In this document: positions 6,579 to 14,966 of the stretch, one piece after another
Layout of the letters: every line of letters starts with the position of its first letter
Position numbering within the stretch: position 1 is the first letter of the stretch
Assembly: GCF_937941905.1 (NCBI RefSeq)
Contig: NZ_CALDGS010000165.1
Location: 1-27,805 of the forward strand
Source: an uncultured Mycolicibacterium sp.
GTDB taxonomy: Bacteria > Actinomycetota > Actinomycetes > Mycobacteriales > Mycobacteriaceae
Direction: 5' to 3'
DNA length: 27,805 nucleotides
Translations under genes and position numbers: made by a program
Notes under the pieces: model-generated
Database searches by the model: none
What the model was told of the DNA's origin: nothing
What the model saw: only the letters and a program-made list of their open reading frames with translations

Positions 6579-7784
6579 CTACCCGAACAGCCGCTCGCGC
6601 CAGCCCCGCAGCCGGGCGACCGGGCGCGGGGCCGGGGGCGGGTAGAGCTCGTCGTCCAGGGCCCGCTTGCGGCGGCGCAACTCCAGGACGGTGTCGGAGG
6701 GGAAACCGCCGGCCCGCACCGGGCGGTCGGGCAGCGCGCACGAGTCGGCCAGCGCCCAGTGCGACCCGGCCTGCACCAGCGACTCGTGCTTGACCGGGTA
6801 GTAGTCGCGGCGGCCGGTCAGCGCCAGCCCCGAGGCGCCCCGGGCGGCGGCCAGCAGGTGCAGGTGGAACCGGGTGGTCACCCAGAACTGGCCGGGCCGC
6901 ACCGGCAACCCGCGGTTCCAGATGTCGACGAACGGCACGAACAGCGCGTCCGGCACCAGGTGGGCGATGCGGTCGTAGACCCGCCGGTCCGTGCCCGGGA
7001 TGCCCTCGACGAAGGCGATGTCCGCGCCGCGCAGCCCCCACCGGGTGATCAGGTCGGCGGCCGCATCGGCCAGCCCGTCGGCGCCGCGGCCGTCGTCGAA
7101 GTCGTCCATCAGGTCGGTCTGCAGCCCGAAGATCCAGTCCCGCCGGCTCGCCTCGGACTCGGTGTCGTAGACGGCGCCGGTGCCGGCCACCAGCCAGGCG
7201 TCGTCGCCGGTGTGCGAGCAGCCGGGCAGGTCGGCCAGCAGCGCCCGCGACGGGGCGTCGCGGACGTCGAACCGGTCGAACCGGGCCGCGCAGTCGGCCA
7301 GCAGTCGGCGCCGTTCCTCGTCGCCGGCCGGGGCCAGACCCTGCCCGGTGGCGAACAGCCGCGCCCCGGCCCGTTCGGCGCCGGCCGCGGCGGCGGCCGG
7401 CAGCGCCAGGTGGTGCGGCCACACCGTGTTCAGGTAGCCGCCCCCGATGAGGTGCACGACGTGCGCGCGGGCCAGCAGCTCGATGCCGGACACCAGGTTG
7501 GGCAGCCGGCCCGGCTCGTGCACGGCCGCCGCCGCGGCCGCCACCGCCTCGGCGGCGGGCAGGTCGGCGGTCGCGAAGCAGATCCGCCACACCGTGTCGA
7601 CGAAGGTGACGTTCGGGTGTGCCCCGGCCACCAGCACCGACGCCTGCCCGGGAGTGTGGCAGTCGACCACCACCGCGGCGTCCGGGCGCACCCGCGCCAG
7701 GTGCCGCAACCAGGCCAGCAGGATCAGCTCGTCGCCGTAGTTGGGGTGCCCGGACGGCGCGATCAGATAGATCGTCTCGGACAT
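6579..7784 (-). CDS. Polysaccharide pyruvyl transferase family protein
   Basis: This 401-residue protein fits the CsaB/WcaK-type pyruvyl transferase family, which transfers pyruvate from phosphoenolpyruvate to a sugar as a ketal. Visible features are the N-terminal GHPNYGDE motif (G-N-x-G-D type), the HLIGGGYLN segment in the middle, and a C-terminal TTRFHLHLLAAARG motif whose Arg-x-His is typical of the substrate site. No signal peptide or membrane segment is seen, so it is probably cytoplasmic. The ATG at 7784 has AAGGAC about 8 nt upstream; a longer frame to 7862 was rejected. In mycobacteria pyruvylated sugars occur on glycopeptidolipids and trehalose, but no glycosyltransferase is adjacent, so the acceptor is unknown. 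I do not recall this gene at this locus in M. tuberculosis. Confidence 0.82.
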   Translation of the reverse strand: MSETIYLIAPSGHPNYGDELILLAWLRHLARVRPDAAVVVDCHTPGQASVLVAGAHPNVTFVDTVWRICFATADLPAAEAVAAAAAAVHEPGRLPNLVSGIELLARAHVVHLIGGGYLNTVWPHHLALPAAAAAGAERAGARLFATGQGLAPAGDEERRRLLADCAARFDRFDVRDAPSRALLADLPGCSHTGDDAWLVAGTGAVYDTESEASRRDWIFGLQTDLMDDFDDGRGADGLADAAADLITRWGLRGADIAFVEGIPGTDRRVYDRIAHLVPDALFVPFVDIWNRGLPVRPGQFWVTTRFHLHLLAAARGASGLALTGRRDYYPVKHESLVQAGSHWALADSCALPDRPVRAGGFPSDTVLELRRRKRALDDELYPPPAPRPVARLRGWRERLFG

Positions 7785-7846
7785 CGGCCGGCCGTCCTTT
7801 CTCGTCGCGTCGGGGTCCCTCCGTGGTCGGGGCCCGTGTGTCGTCG

Positions 7847-7860
7847 GCCGGCGCGCCGGC
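7847..7860. other. 14-bp perfect palindrome in a divergent intergenic region
   Basis: GCCGGCGCGCCGGC is self-complementary and lies 63 bp upstream of the pyruvyl transferase start, in the 224-bp gap before nhaA. It could be an operator. In DNA this GC-rich, chance palindromes of CG are common, so confidence in function is low. Confidence 0.25.
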
Positions 7861-7923
7861 ACATCCCGGCCAGACCATAGCCGGTCCGGGTCGGCCCGCG
7901 GTGCGGGACCGGACGCGGTGACC

Positions 7924-7929
7924 TAGGCT
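7924..7929 (+). promoter_or_regulatory. Possible -10 hexamer TAGGCT of nhaA
   Basis: TAGGCT fits TANNNT about 80 bp before the nhaA ATG and is the best candidate in the 224-bp gap 7785-8008. No clear -35 is visible. The implied leader of about 73 nt ends in the ribosome site GAAGGAG (7998-8004). Confidence 0.3.
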
Positions 7930-8008
7930 TTTGTCCCAGGTGTGCCGGGAAGTCTGGTCGGCGTGATCGGTTCGTTACCGATTTGTTGTCCGACCGAGAA
8001 GGAGTCCG

Positions 8009-9304
8009 ATGAGCACCCCCGCACGCCGCCGCCTGCTCACCCGCGGGACGTGGGCGGAGACCCGCCGCATCACCGAGATCCTGCGCAAGGAGACGGTCGG
8101 CGGCGCGATCCTGCTCGTCGCCGCGACGGCGGCGCTGGTGTGGGCGAACTCGCCGTGGTCGGCGTCCTACTTCGCGCTGCGCGACACCCACCTCGGCGGT
8201 GAGCCGCTCGGGCTGCACCTGAACCTCACCGTCGGCGAGTGGGCCGCCGACGGGCTGCTGGCGCTGTTCTTCTTCATCGTCGGGCTGGAGCTCAAGCGCG
8301 AGTTCGTCGCCGGCGATCTGCGCGACCCGGCGCGCGCCGCCCTGCCGATCGCCGCGGCGGTGGGCGGCATGGTGGTGCCCGCGCTGGTGTTCGTCGCGAT
8401 CGCCGCCCGGGGTGAGGGGGACGCGTTGCGCGGCTGGGCGATTCCGAGCGCCACCGACATCGCCTTCGCGGTGGCGGTGCTGGCCGTCATCTCCACCCAC
8501 CTGCCCTCGGCGTTGCGGCTGTTCCTGCTCACCCTGGCCGTCGTCGACGACCTGCTCGGGGTGCTGGTGATCGCGGTGTTCTACACCGAACGGATCGACG
8601 CGGCCGCGCTGGCCGGGATGCTGGTGCCGCTGGTGCTGTTCGCGGTGAGCGTGCAGCGGCGGATCAGCAGTCCGTGGCTGCTGCTGCCCCTGGCGGCGGC
8701 CACCTGGGTGCTCATGCACGCCTCCGGGGTGCACGCCACCGTGGCCGGGGTGTTGCTCGGCTTCGCCGTGCCGGTGCTCGACGGCCGCAACGGCGGCGGG
8801 CTGGCCGAGCGGTTCGAGCACCGGTTGCGTCCGCTGTCGGCCGGGGTGGCGGTGCCGGTGTTCGCGTTCTTCGCCGCCGGGGTGGCCGTCGGCGGGGTGC
8901 GCGGCCTGGCCGCGGCGCTGGCCGACCCGGTGACGCTGGGCATCGTCGCCGGGCTGGTGGTCGGCAAACCCGTCGGGATCTGGGTGACCACCCGGGTGCT
9001 GGCCGGGGTCACCCGGGCCCGGCTGGACGCCACCCTGCGCTGGATCGACGTGTGGGGGATGGCGATGCTCGGCGGCATCGGGTTCACCGTCTCGCTGCTC
9101 ATCGGCGACCTGGCCTATGGGGCGGGCAGCGTGCACGACGACCATGTGAAGGTCGGGGTGCTGTGCGGGTCGGTGCTGGCCGCCGCGCTGGCGGCGGTGG
9201 TGCTGCGGTGGCGCAACCGGTACTACCGGATCGTGGCGCAGCAGGAGGCCGAGGACCTCGACCGCGACGGGGTGCCCGACGTCTACGAGTCTCGACAGGA
9301 CTGA
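8009..9304 (+). CDS. nhaA: Na+/H+ antiporter NhaA
   Basis: This 431-residue protein of the NhaA family exports Na+ in exchange for protons at the cytoplasmic membrane. It has about twelve hydrophobic segments between residues 25 and 400. The paired aspartates of the ion site are Asp180-Asp181 in VVDDLLGVL, equivalent to E. coli Asp163-Asp164. Other family motifs are FFFIVGLELKRE and GWAIPSATDIAFAVAVL. The C-terminal tail (about 403-431) is soluble and ends in DLDRDGVPDVYE, which matches a DxDxDG calcium-binding loop and is not part of the E. coli protein. The ATG at 8009 follows GAAGGAG by 4 nt. It is 28 bp upstream of dxs, which appears to have its own leaderless promoter. Confidence 0.93.
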   Translation: MSTPARRRLLTRGTWAETRRITEILRKETVGGAILLVAATAALVWANSPWSASYFALRDTHLGGEPLGLHLNLTVGEWAADGLLALFFFIVGLELKREFVAGDLRDPARAALPIAAAVGGMVVPALVFVAIAARGEGDALRGWAIPSATDIAFAVAVLAVISTHLPSALRLFLLTLAVVDDLLGVLVIAVFYTERIDAAALAGMLVPLVLFAVSVQRRISSPWLLLPLAAATWVLMHASGVHATVAGVLLGFAVPVLDGRNGGGLAERFEHRLRPLSAGVAVPVFAFFAAGVAVGGVRGLAAALADPVTLGIVAGLVVGKPVGIWVTTRVLAGVTRARLDATLRWIDVWGMAMLGGIGFTVSLLIGDLAYGAGSVHDDHVKVGVLCGSVLAAALAAVVLRWRNRYYRIVAQQEAEDLDRDGVPDVYESRQD

Positions 9305-9320
9305 CCCCGGTACCGCTGCG

Positions 9321-9326
9321 TACACT
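9321..9326 (+). promoter_or_regulatory. -10 hexamer TACACT, leaderless dxs start
   Basis: TACACT ends 6 nt before the dxs ATG, leaving no space for a ribosome site. Transcription would start at or beside the A of the ATG. It lies in the 28-bp gap after nhaA. Confidence 0.55.
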
Positions 9327-9332
9327 GGCGGA

Positions 9333-11249
9333 ATGCTCGAACAGATCCGCGGTCCCGCTGATCTGCAGCACCTTTCGCAGTCCCAGCTGCGCGATCTCGC
9401 CGACGAGATCCGGCAGTTCCTCATTCACAAGGTCGCTGCAACCGGTGGACATCTGGGCCCGAACCTCGGTGTGGTCGAACTCACGCTCGCGCTGCACCGG
9501 GTGTTCGACTCACCGCACGACCCGATCATCTTCGACACCGGCCACCAGGCCTACGTGCACAAGATGCTCACCGGTCGGGCCGACCGGTTCGACACGCTGC
9601 GGCAGAAGGACGGGCTGTCGGGCTACCCGTCGCGCGAGGAGAGCGAACACGACTGGGTGGAGTCCAGCCACGCCAGCGCGGCCCTGTCCTACGCCGACGG
9701 GCTGGCGAAGGCCTTCGAGCTGAGCGGGCACCGCAACCGGCACGTGGTGGCGGTGGTCGGCGACGGCGCGCTCACCGGCGGCATGTGCTGGGAGGCGCTG
9801 AACAACATCGCCGCCTCGCGCCGGCCGGTGGTGATCGTGGTCAACGACAACGGCCGCAGCTACGCGCCCACCATCGGCGGGTTCGCCGAGCACCTCGCCG
9901 CGCTGCGGCTGCAGCCCGGCTACGAGAAGTTGCTGGAGAAGGGCCGGGCCGCGGTGCGCGGCGTGCCGGTCATCGGCGAGCTGTGCTACCAGTGCATGCA
10001 CAGCGTCAAGGCCGGGCTCAAGGACGCGCTGTCGCCGCAGGTGATGTTCACCGACCTCGGTATCAAGTACGTCGGCCCGATCGACGGCCACGACGAGCAC
10101 GCGGTGGAGACCGCGCTGCGGCAGGCCCGCAACTTCAACGCCCCGGTGATCGTGCACGTGGTCACCCGCAAGGGCATGGGCTACGCGCCGGCCGAGAACG
10201 ACGAGGCCGAGCAGATGCACGCCTGCGGCGTGATCGACGTGCGGACCGGCAAGGCGGTCAAGCAGTCCGCGCCCGGCTGGACCTCGGTGTTCGCCGAGGC
10301 CGTCGTCGCCGCCGGGGAACGGCGCCGCGACCTCGTGGCGATCACCGCCGCGATGCCCGGCCCGACCGGGCTGGTCCCGTTCCGGGAGCGCTTCCCGGAC
10401 CGGTTCTTCGACGTCGGGATCGCCGAGCAGCACGCGATGACCTCGGCGGCCGGTCTGGCCATGGGCGGCATGCACCCGGTGGTCGCGGTGTACTCCACCT
10501 TCCTCAACCGCGCCTTCGACCAGCTGTTGATGGACGTGGCGCTGCACCGGCTGCCGGTGACCATCGTGCTGGACCGCTCCGGCATCACCGGCCCGGACGG
10601 CGCCAGTCACAACGGCATGTGGGACCTGTCGATCCTGGGCATCGTGCCCGGGATGCGGGTGGCCGCGCCGCGCGACGGCGCCCGGTTGCGCGAGGAGTTC
10701 GACGAGGCGATCGAGGTCGGCGACGGCCCCACGGCGATCCGGTTCCCCAAGGGGGAGGTGGGCCCGGACATCCCGGCGCTGTACCGGCGCGACGGGGTGG
10801 ACGTGCTCGCCGTGCCGGGCGAGGAGCTCGGTTCGGACGTGCTGCTGGTGGCGGTCGGGCCGTTCGCGTCGATGGCGCTGGCGGTGGCCGAGCGGCTGCG
10901 CAACCAGGGCATCGGCGTGACCGTGGTGGACCCGCGCTGGGTGCTGCCGGTGCCGGCGGTGCTCACCGCGCTGGCGCGCGACCACAAACTCGTGGTGACG
11001 CTGGAGGACAACGGCGTCCACGGCGGGGTCGGTTCGGCGGTGTCGGCCGCGCTGCGCGGCGCGGAGGTCGACGTGCCGTGCCGGGAGGTCGGACTGCCGC
11101 AGCGGTTCTTCGCACACGCCTCCCGTTCCGAGGTGCTCGCCGAGGTCGGGCTGACCGAACAGGACGTCGCGCGGCAGGTCACCGGGTGGGTGGCGGCGCT
11201 CGGCTCGGGTTCCGCTGAGCGGGACGAGATCCGCGAACACCTGGACTGA
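9333..11249 (+). CDS. dxs: 1-deoxy-D-xylulose-5-phosphate synthase
   Basis: This 638-residue thiamine-diphosphate enzyme condenses pyruvate with glyceraldehyde 3-phosphate, the first step of the MEP pathway to isoprenoids (menaquinone, decaprenyl phosphate for the cell wall). Visible motifs are the N-terminal GGHLGPNLGVVELT with its substrate His, DTGHQAYVHKML, the thiamine-diphosphate motif GDGALTGG followed about 25-30 residues later by an Asn, the pyrimidine-domain glutamate in DVGIAEQHAM, and a transketolase C-terminal domain from about residue 500. Length is normal for the family. The ATG at 9333 was chosen because it immediately follows the TACACT -10. It corresponds to dxs1 (Rv2682c) of M. 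tuberculosis. A 91-bp gap containing a small ATTTC-AGC-GAAAT inverted repeat (11267-11279) separates it from the amidohydrolase. Confidence 0.96.
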   Translation: MLEQIRGPADLQHLSQSQLRDLADEIRQFLIHKVAATGGHLGPNLGVVELTLALHRVFDSPHDPIIFDTGHQAYVHKMLTGRADRFDTLRQKDGLSGYPSREESEHDWVESSHASAALSYADGLAKAFELSGHRNRHVVAVVGDGALTGGMCWEALNNIAASRRPVVIVVNDNGRSYAPTIGGFAEHLAALRLQPGYEKLLEKGRAAVRGVPVIGELCYQCMHSVKAGLKDALSPQVMFTDLGIKYVGPIDGHDEHAVETALRQARNFNAPVIVHVVTRKGMGYAPAENDEAEQMHACGVIDVRTGKAVKQSAPGWTSVFAEAVVAAGERRRDLVAITAAMPGPTGLVPFRERFPDRFFDVGIAEQHAMTSAAGLAMGGMHPVVAVYSTFLNRAFDQLLMDVALHRLPVTIVLDRSGITGPDGASHNGMWDLSILGIVPGMRVAAPRDGARLREEFDEAIEVGDGPTAIRFPKGEVGPDIPALYRRDGVDVLAVPGEELGSDVLLVAVGPFASMALAVAERLRNQGIGVTVVDPRWVLPVPAVLTALARDHKLVVTLEDNGVHGGVGSAVSAALRGAEVDVPCREVGLPQRFFAHASRSEVLAEVGLTEQDVARQVTGWVAALGSGSAERDEIREHLD

Positions 11250-11340
11250 CAACGGCTGTTTGATCAATTTCAGCGAAATGCCGCGCGCGTAAGCGGTCTT
11301 TGCCTTCAGAATGAGCCCGCGAGGCGAGCGAGGGGAAGAT

Positions 11341-13083
11341 ATGTGCGGGGTTTGCGGTGAGCTCGATGCACTGCATGTGACGCCGGCGGGCACGACGGTT
11401 CTGGAGCCGGTGTGGCAGCGCCCGGAGGACCCGGGCGAGGGGCCGGCCGAGGTGGTGTTCCGGCGCGGGGCGGTCTACACGATGGACCCGCGCCGGCCCT
11501 GGGCGCAGGCGGTCGCGGTGCGCGGTCGGCGCATCGTCGCGGTCGGCAGCGACGACGAGGTGTCGGCCACCGTGGGGGCCGGCACCCGGGTGGTCGACCT
11601 GGACGGCCGGATGCTGCTGCCCGGCTTCGTCGACGCCCACATCCATCCGTTGCTGGGTGCGTTCTTCACCGCCGGCGCGGACCTGCAGCACCCCACCCGG
11701 GAGGGCATGCTGGCCGCCCTGGCCGACTGGGTGCGCGCCCACCCCGACGGCCCGGTGCGCGGATTCGGCTGGCGGGTGGACATGTTCGGCCCGGACGGGC
11801 CGCACCGCGCGGAACTGGACCGCATCGTCGGCGACCGCCCGGCGGTGCTGACCGCCATCGACTGCCACAGCGCCTGGGTGTCCTCGGCCGCGCTGCGGCA
11901 GGCCGGCATCACCCGCGAAACCCCGGACCCGGTGCCGGGATTCAGCTTCTTCCAGCGTGATTCGGCGGGGGAGCCGACCGGCTACGTGCTGGAGCTGCCC
12001 GCGGTGCTCAAGGTCATCGAGGCGGTCGAGCCGTTCACCCAGGAGGCGGTGGCCCGGCTGTTCGCCGAGTGGGCGCCGCGCGCCGCGGCCGCCGGCCTCA
12101 CCGCGATGTTCGACGCCGCCATGCCCGGGGTCGCCGGGGACGAGGGCGCACTCGGCGCGGTCTACACCGGTCTGGAGGCGCAGGGCCGGCTGCCCATGCG
12201 GGTGGTGCTCTCGCACGTGCTGAAGTCCGGCCCGGTCGACGGGGCGGTGGCCGCCGCGCAGGAACTGGCCCGGCGCTACCGCACCGAGCTGGTGCGCGGC
12301 GGGGTGCTGAAGGTGCTCGGCGACGGCACCGCCGAGGGCTACACCGCGCACCTGCTGGAACCCTATGCCGACAAACCGGATTCGGTCGGGTCCTCGCCGT
12401 TCACCGAGGTGGAGTGGTACCGGTTGGTCCGGGAGGCCGACGCCGCCGGGCTGGACCTGCACATCCACGCCATCGGCGACCGCACCGTGCGGGTCGCGCT
12501 GGACGCGCTGGAGTCCGCGATCGCGGTGAACCCGGCCCGCGACCGCCGGCACGCCATCGCCCACCTGGTCTACGTCGACGAGGCCGACCTGTGCCGGTTC
12601 GGCCCGCTCGGCGTGATCGCCCAGTGCTCCGGCAACTGGATGTCGGCCGATCCGTCCACCGTGCAGATCGCCGTGCAGCGCTACGGGCAACGGCGGGCGG
12701 CGCAGTTCTTCCGCACCCGCACGCTGCTGGACTGGGGTGCGACCATCGCGTTCGGCACGGACTGGCCCGCGGCCGGCTACTACTCGACCTACAAGCCGCT
12801 GGACGCGGTGCAGGTGGCGGTGACCCGTCAGCTCATCGGGGAGCCGGAGGGGCCGGTGCTCGAGCCGGCCGACGAGCGGCTGTACCTGTCGCAGGCGCTG
12901 TACGCGGCCACCGCCGGTGCCGCCTACCAGTTGCGGCTCGACGACGCCGGGATGATCGCCCCCGGCATGCTGGCCGACCTGGTGGTGCTGCGGGAGAACC
13001 TGTTCGACCTCGACCCGGCCGAGATCGCGTCCACCCCCGTCGATCTGACGATGATGAACGGGAACGTGACCTACGAATCCTGA
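11341..13083 (+). CDS. YtcJ-type amidohydrolase (amidohydrolase family 3)
   Basis: This 580-residue metal-dependent hydrolase has a beta-sandwich formed by both ends (residues 36-95 and 525-580) around a TIM barrel. Likely metal ligands are His100 and His102 (DAHIHP), Lys324 in LKVLGDGT, His374/His376 in LHIHAIGD, His404 or His408, and Asp474 in FGTDWP. The set matches the YtcJ-like branch, whose substrates are mostly unknown exocyclic amides or formamides. The ATG at 11341 has AGGGGA at 11331-11336; an ATG at 11311 lacks a ribosome site. The extreme N-terminus reads MCGVCGE, like the start of class II glutamine amidotransferases, but no such domain follows. The 3' end overlaps the convergent RNase D gene by 13 nt. 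I do not recall it at this place in M. tuberculosis. Confidence 0.88.
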   Translation: MCGVCGELDALHVTPAGTTVLEPVWQRPEDPGEGPAEVVFRRGAVYTMDPRRPWAQAVAVRGRRIVAVGSDDEVSATVGAGTRVVDLDGRMLLPGFVDAHIHPLLGAFFTAGADLQHPTREGMLAALADWVRAHPDGPVRGFGWRVDMFGPDGPHRAELDRIVGDRPAVLTAIDCHSAWVSSAALRQAGITRETPDPVPGFSFFQRDSAGEPTGYVLELPAVLKVIEAVEPFTQEAVARLFAEWAPRAAAAGLTAMFDAAMPGVAGDEGALGAVYTGLEAQGRLPMRVVLSHVLKSGPVDGAVAAAQELARRYRTELVRGGVLKVLGDGTAEGYTAHLLEPYADKPDSVGSSPFTEVEWYRLVREADAAGLDLHIHAIGDRTVRVALDALESAIAVNPARDRRHAIAHLVYVDEADLCRFGPLGVIAQCSGNWMSADPSTVQIAVQRYGQRRAAQFFRTRTLLDWGATIAFGTDWPAAGYYSTYKPLDAVQVAVTRQLIGEPEGPVLEPADERLYLSQALYAATAGAAYQLRLDDAGMIAPGMLADLVVLRENLFDLDPAEIASTPVDLTMMNGNVTYES

Positions 13084-14357
13084 CCGGGCGGATCCCGATC
13101 GGGGGCCAGGGCGGCGGCGAGCACCGGCACCACCAGCCGGCGCTGCCAGGACCGCGCCCCGGCCCCGCGCAGGAACGCCTCGATCACCTCGGCGGTGGCC
13201 GCCGGGTCGGCCGGCGGCTGCCAGTCCCAGCACAACCGGCGCAGGGTGTCCGGGGTGAGCAGGTTCTCGGCGGGCACCGACACCCGCTCCGACAGCTCGG
13301 CCAGCCCGGCCCGGGCCGCCTCGAGCCGTTCGGCGGCCTCCGGGTTGCGCCGGGCCCAGCGCGACGCCGGCGGCGGCCCGGAGCCCGGTTCGGCGGGGTC
13401 GGGCAGGTCGGCGGTGGTGCGGGCCCGGTCCAGTGCGGCCAGCCAGATGTGGGCGCTGCGGCGCTGTTTGGCCCCGCCGAAGATCGGCAGCGCGGTCAGC
13501 TCCGACAGCGTCTTCGGGTCGGCGCGGGCGGCCTCGATGATCGCCGAGTCGGGCAGGATCCGGCCCGGGGCGATGTCGCGGCGGCGCGCGATGGCGTCGC
13601 GGGCCAGCCACAGCTCGCGCACCGCGGCCAGCCCGCGTGCGGTGCGCACCTTGTGGATGCCGGAGGTGCGCCGCCACCGGTCGCGCCGGGTCGGGGTGCC
13701 CTCGAACGTCCGAAGCTGTTCGAATTCCTCTGCCGCCCAATCACTTTTGCCCTGCTGCTCGAGCACCGCGGCGACCGCGTCGCGCAGCTGCAGCAGCACC
13801 TCGACGTCCAGCGCGGCGTAGTTGAGCCATTCCGGCGGCAGCGGCCGGCGCGACCAGTCCGCCGCACCGTGCCCCTTCATCAGTTGCAGGCCGAGCAGCC
13901 GCTGCACCATCGCGGCGAGGTTCACCTTCTCGAACCCGGCCAGTCGGCCGGCCAGTTCGGTGTCGTACAGCCGGGGCGGGCGCATGCCCAGCTCGGCCAG
14001 GCAGGGCAGATCCTGGTCGGCGGCATGCAGCACCCACTCGTCGGTGGCCAGCACCTCGGCGACCGGGCCCAGCACCCGCACCGGGTCACCGCCGTGGCTG
14101 ACCGGGTCGAGCAGCACCGTGCCGGCGCCGGCCCGCCGGATCTGCACCAGGTAGGCGCGGTTGGAGTAGCGGAAGCCGGACGCCCGCTCGGCGTCCACCG
14201 CGAACGCCCCGTGGCCGCGGTCGAGCTGTTCGGCGGCACGGGCGATCTCGGCCGGGGTCACCGACAGCGGCGGCACCCCCTCGGCCGGGGCGAGCAGCGG
14301 GACGGCGTCGTGCTCGTCGCCGACGGAGCCGGATCCGTCGGTCTGGGTGTCGGTCAT
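13071..14357 (-). CDS. RNase D-like 3'-5' exoribonuclease with HRDC domain (Rv2681-like)
   Basis: This 428-residue protein has a DEDDy exonuclease domain (about 35-220): Exo I AVDAERA with Asp55 and Glu57, Exo II HAADQDLPCL, and Exo III YAALDVEVL with the Tyr and Asp. An HRDC nucleic-acid-binding domain (about 235-320) and a C-terminal extension follow. It is expected to trim RNA 3' ends, for example tRNA precursors. The ATG at 14357 has no ribosome site upstream and begins 4 bp after the DUF3000 stop, so translation probably depends on reinitiation from that gene. Order and strand match Rv2680-Rv2681 of M. tuberculosis. Confidence 0.9.
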   Translation of the reverse strand: MTDTQTDGSGSVGDEHDAVPLLAPAEGVPPLSVTPAEIARAAEQLDRGHGAFAVDAERASGFRYSNRAYLVQIRRAGAGTVLLDPVSHGGDPVRVLGPVAEVLATDEWVLHAADQDLPCLAELGMRPPRLYDTELAGRLAGFEKVNLAAMVQRLLGLQLMKGHGAADWSRRPLPPEWLNYAALDVEVLLQLRDAVAAVLEQQGKSDWAAEEFEQLRTFEGTPTRRDRWRRTSGIHKVRTARGLAAVRELWLARDAIARRRDIAPGRILPDSAIIEAARADPKTLSELTALPIFGGAKQRRSAHIWLAALDRARTTADLPDPAEPGSGPPPASRWARRNPEAAERLEAARAGLAELSERVSVPAENLLTPDTLRRLCWDWQPPADPAATAEVIEAFLRGAGARSWQRRLVVPVLAAALAPDRDPPGQDS

Positions 14358-14361
14358 GGTG

Positions 14362-14952
14362 TCAGGCGCGGTTGCGGGTGCGTGAGGTCAGGCTGGTCAC
14401 ACCGACCGGGGGCAGCCCGGCGGCGTGCTCGAGCACCTCGCAGAACGCCTCGACGTGCGGCCCGAGTTCGGTGCTCGTGGCGGTCCACGACGCGCGCAGC
14501 TCCAGTTGGTGGGCGCGCGGCGGGCCCGAGATGTCACCGTAGCGCACCGACGTGGTGGCGGTGACGGTGCCGCCCAGCGCCGTCACCTGATCCGAACGCG
14601 ACTCCAGCGCCTCGACCAGCCAGCTCCACGCCACCTCGGGCAGCAGCGGGTCGTCGGCCTCGGCGGAGTCCAGGTCGGCCTGGATGTAGGCGACCAGGCG
14701 CATGGTGCCGTCCCAGGCCTCCGACCCGTCCGGGTCGTGCAGCAGGATCAGCCGGCCGAAGGCGTCGCCGCCCTCGGCGTGTTCGGGGATGTCCCCGGTC
14801 TCGGGGCGACGAACCTCGGCACCGAGGGCATAGCTGTAGGGCGCCAGCCGCTGCGGCGGGCGAATCGGGCCGAGTTCGATCTCGGGCCGAACGGTGGTCG
14901 CATTCATCGCCGCCACCGCAGCCCGGAACTGCTCCGGTTCGGCAGACGTCAC
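14362..14952 (-). CDS. DUF3000 family protein (Rv2680-like)
   Basis: This 196-residue soluble protein is conserved in actinobacteria as DUF3000. No catalytic motif, signal peptide or membrane segment is visible, and its function is unknown. The sequence has a long N-terminal helix with Phe-Arg-Ala-Ala-Val, then a mixed segment rich in strands ending in a C-terminal basic tail (SRTRNRA). The GTG at 14952 was chosen because the -10 hexamer TAGCGT (14961-14966) ends 8 nt upstream, giving a leaderless start; the upstream frame to 15036 crosses this promoter. It is the first gene of a two-gene operon with the RNase D-like gene, so a role in RNA metabolism is possible by association only. Confidence 0.85.
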   Translation of the reverse strand: MTSAEPEQFRAAVAAMNATTVRPEIELGPIRPPQRLAPYSYALGAEVRRPETGDIPEHAEGGDAFGRLILLHDPDGSEAWDGTMRLVAYIQADLDSAEADDPLLPEVAWSWLVEALESRSDQVTALGGTVTATTSVRYGDISGPPRAHQLELRASWTATSTELGPHVEAFCEVLEHAAGLPPVGVTSLTSRTRNRA

Positions 14953-14960
14953 AACCGTCG

Positions 14961-14966
14961 ACGCTA
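14961..14966 (-). promoter_or_regulatory. -10 hexamer TAGCGT, leaderless DUF3000 start
   Basis: On the minus strand TAGCGT is followed by 8 nt and the GTG at 14952, with no ribosome site between them. It shares a 92-bp divergent region with hemE, whose ATG at 15045 has only a weaker CAGCAT (15031-15036) at the same distance. Confidence 0.5.

Noticed and set aside
11267..11279. ATTTC-AGC-GAAAT inverted repeat after dxs as a terminator
   Set aside because: The 5-bp AT-rich stem is too weak for a terminator; I mention it only with dxs as a possible regulatory site.
11179..13740. An 853-codon open frame on the minus strand opposite the amidohydrolase
   Set aside because: It is a frame kept open by high GC, with no recognisable domain; the amidohydrolase with all its metal ligands occupies the other strand.
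12069..14564. An 831-codon open frame on the plus strand
   Set aside because: It crosses the end of the amidohydrolase and the whole RNase D gene in the wrong frame, with Arg/Gly/Pro-rich low-complexity translation and no motif.
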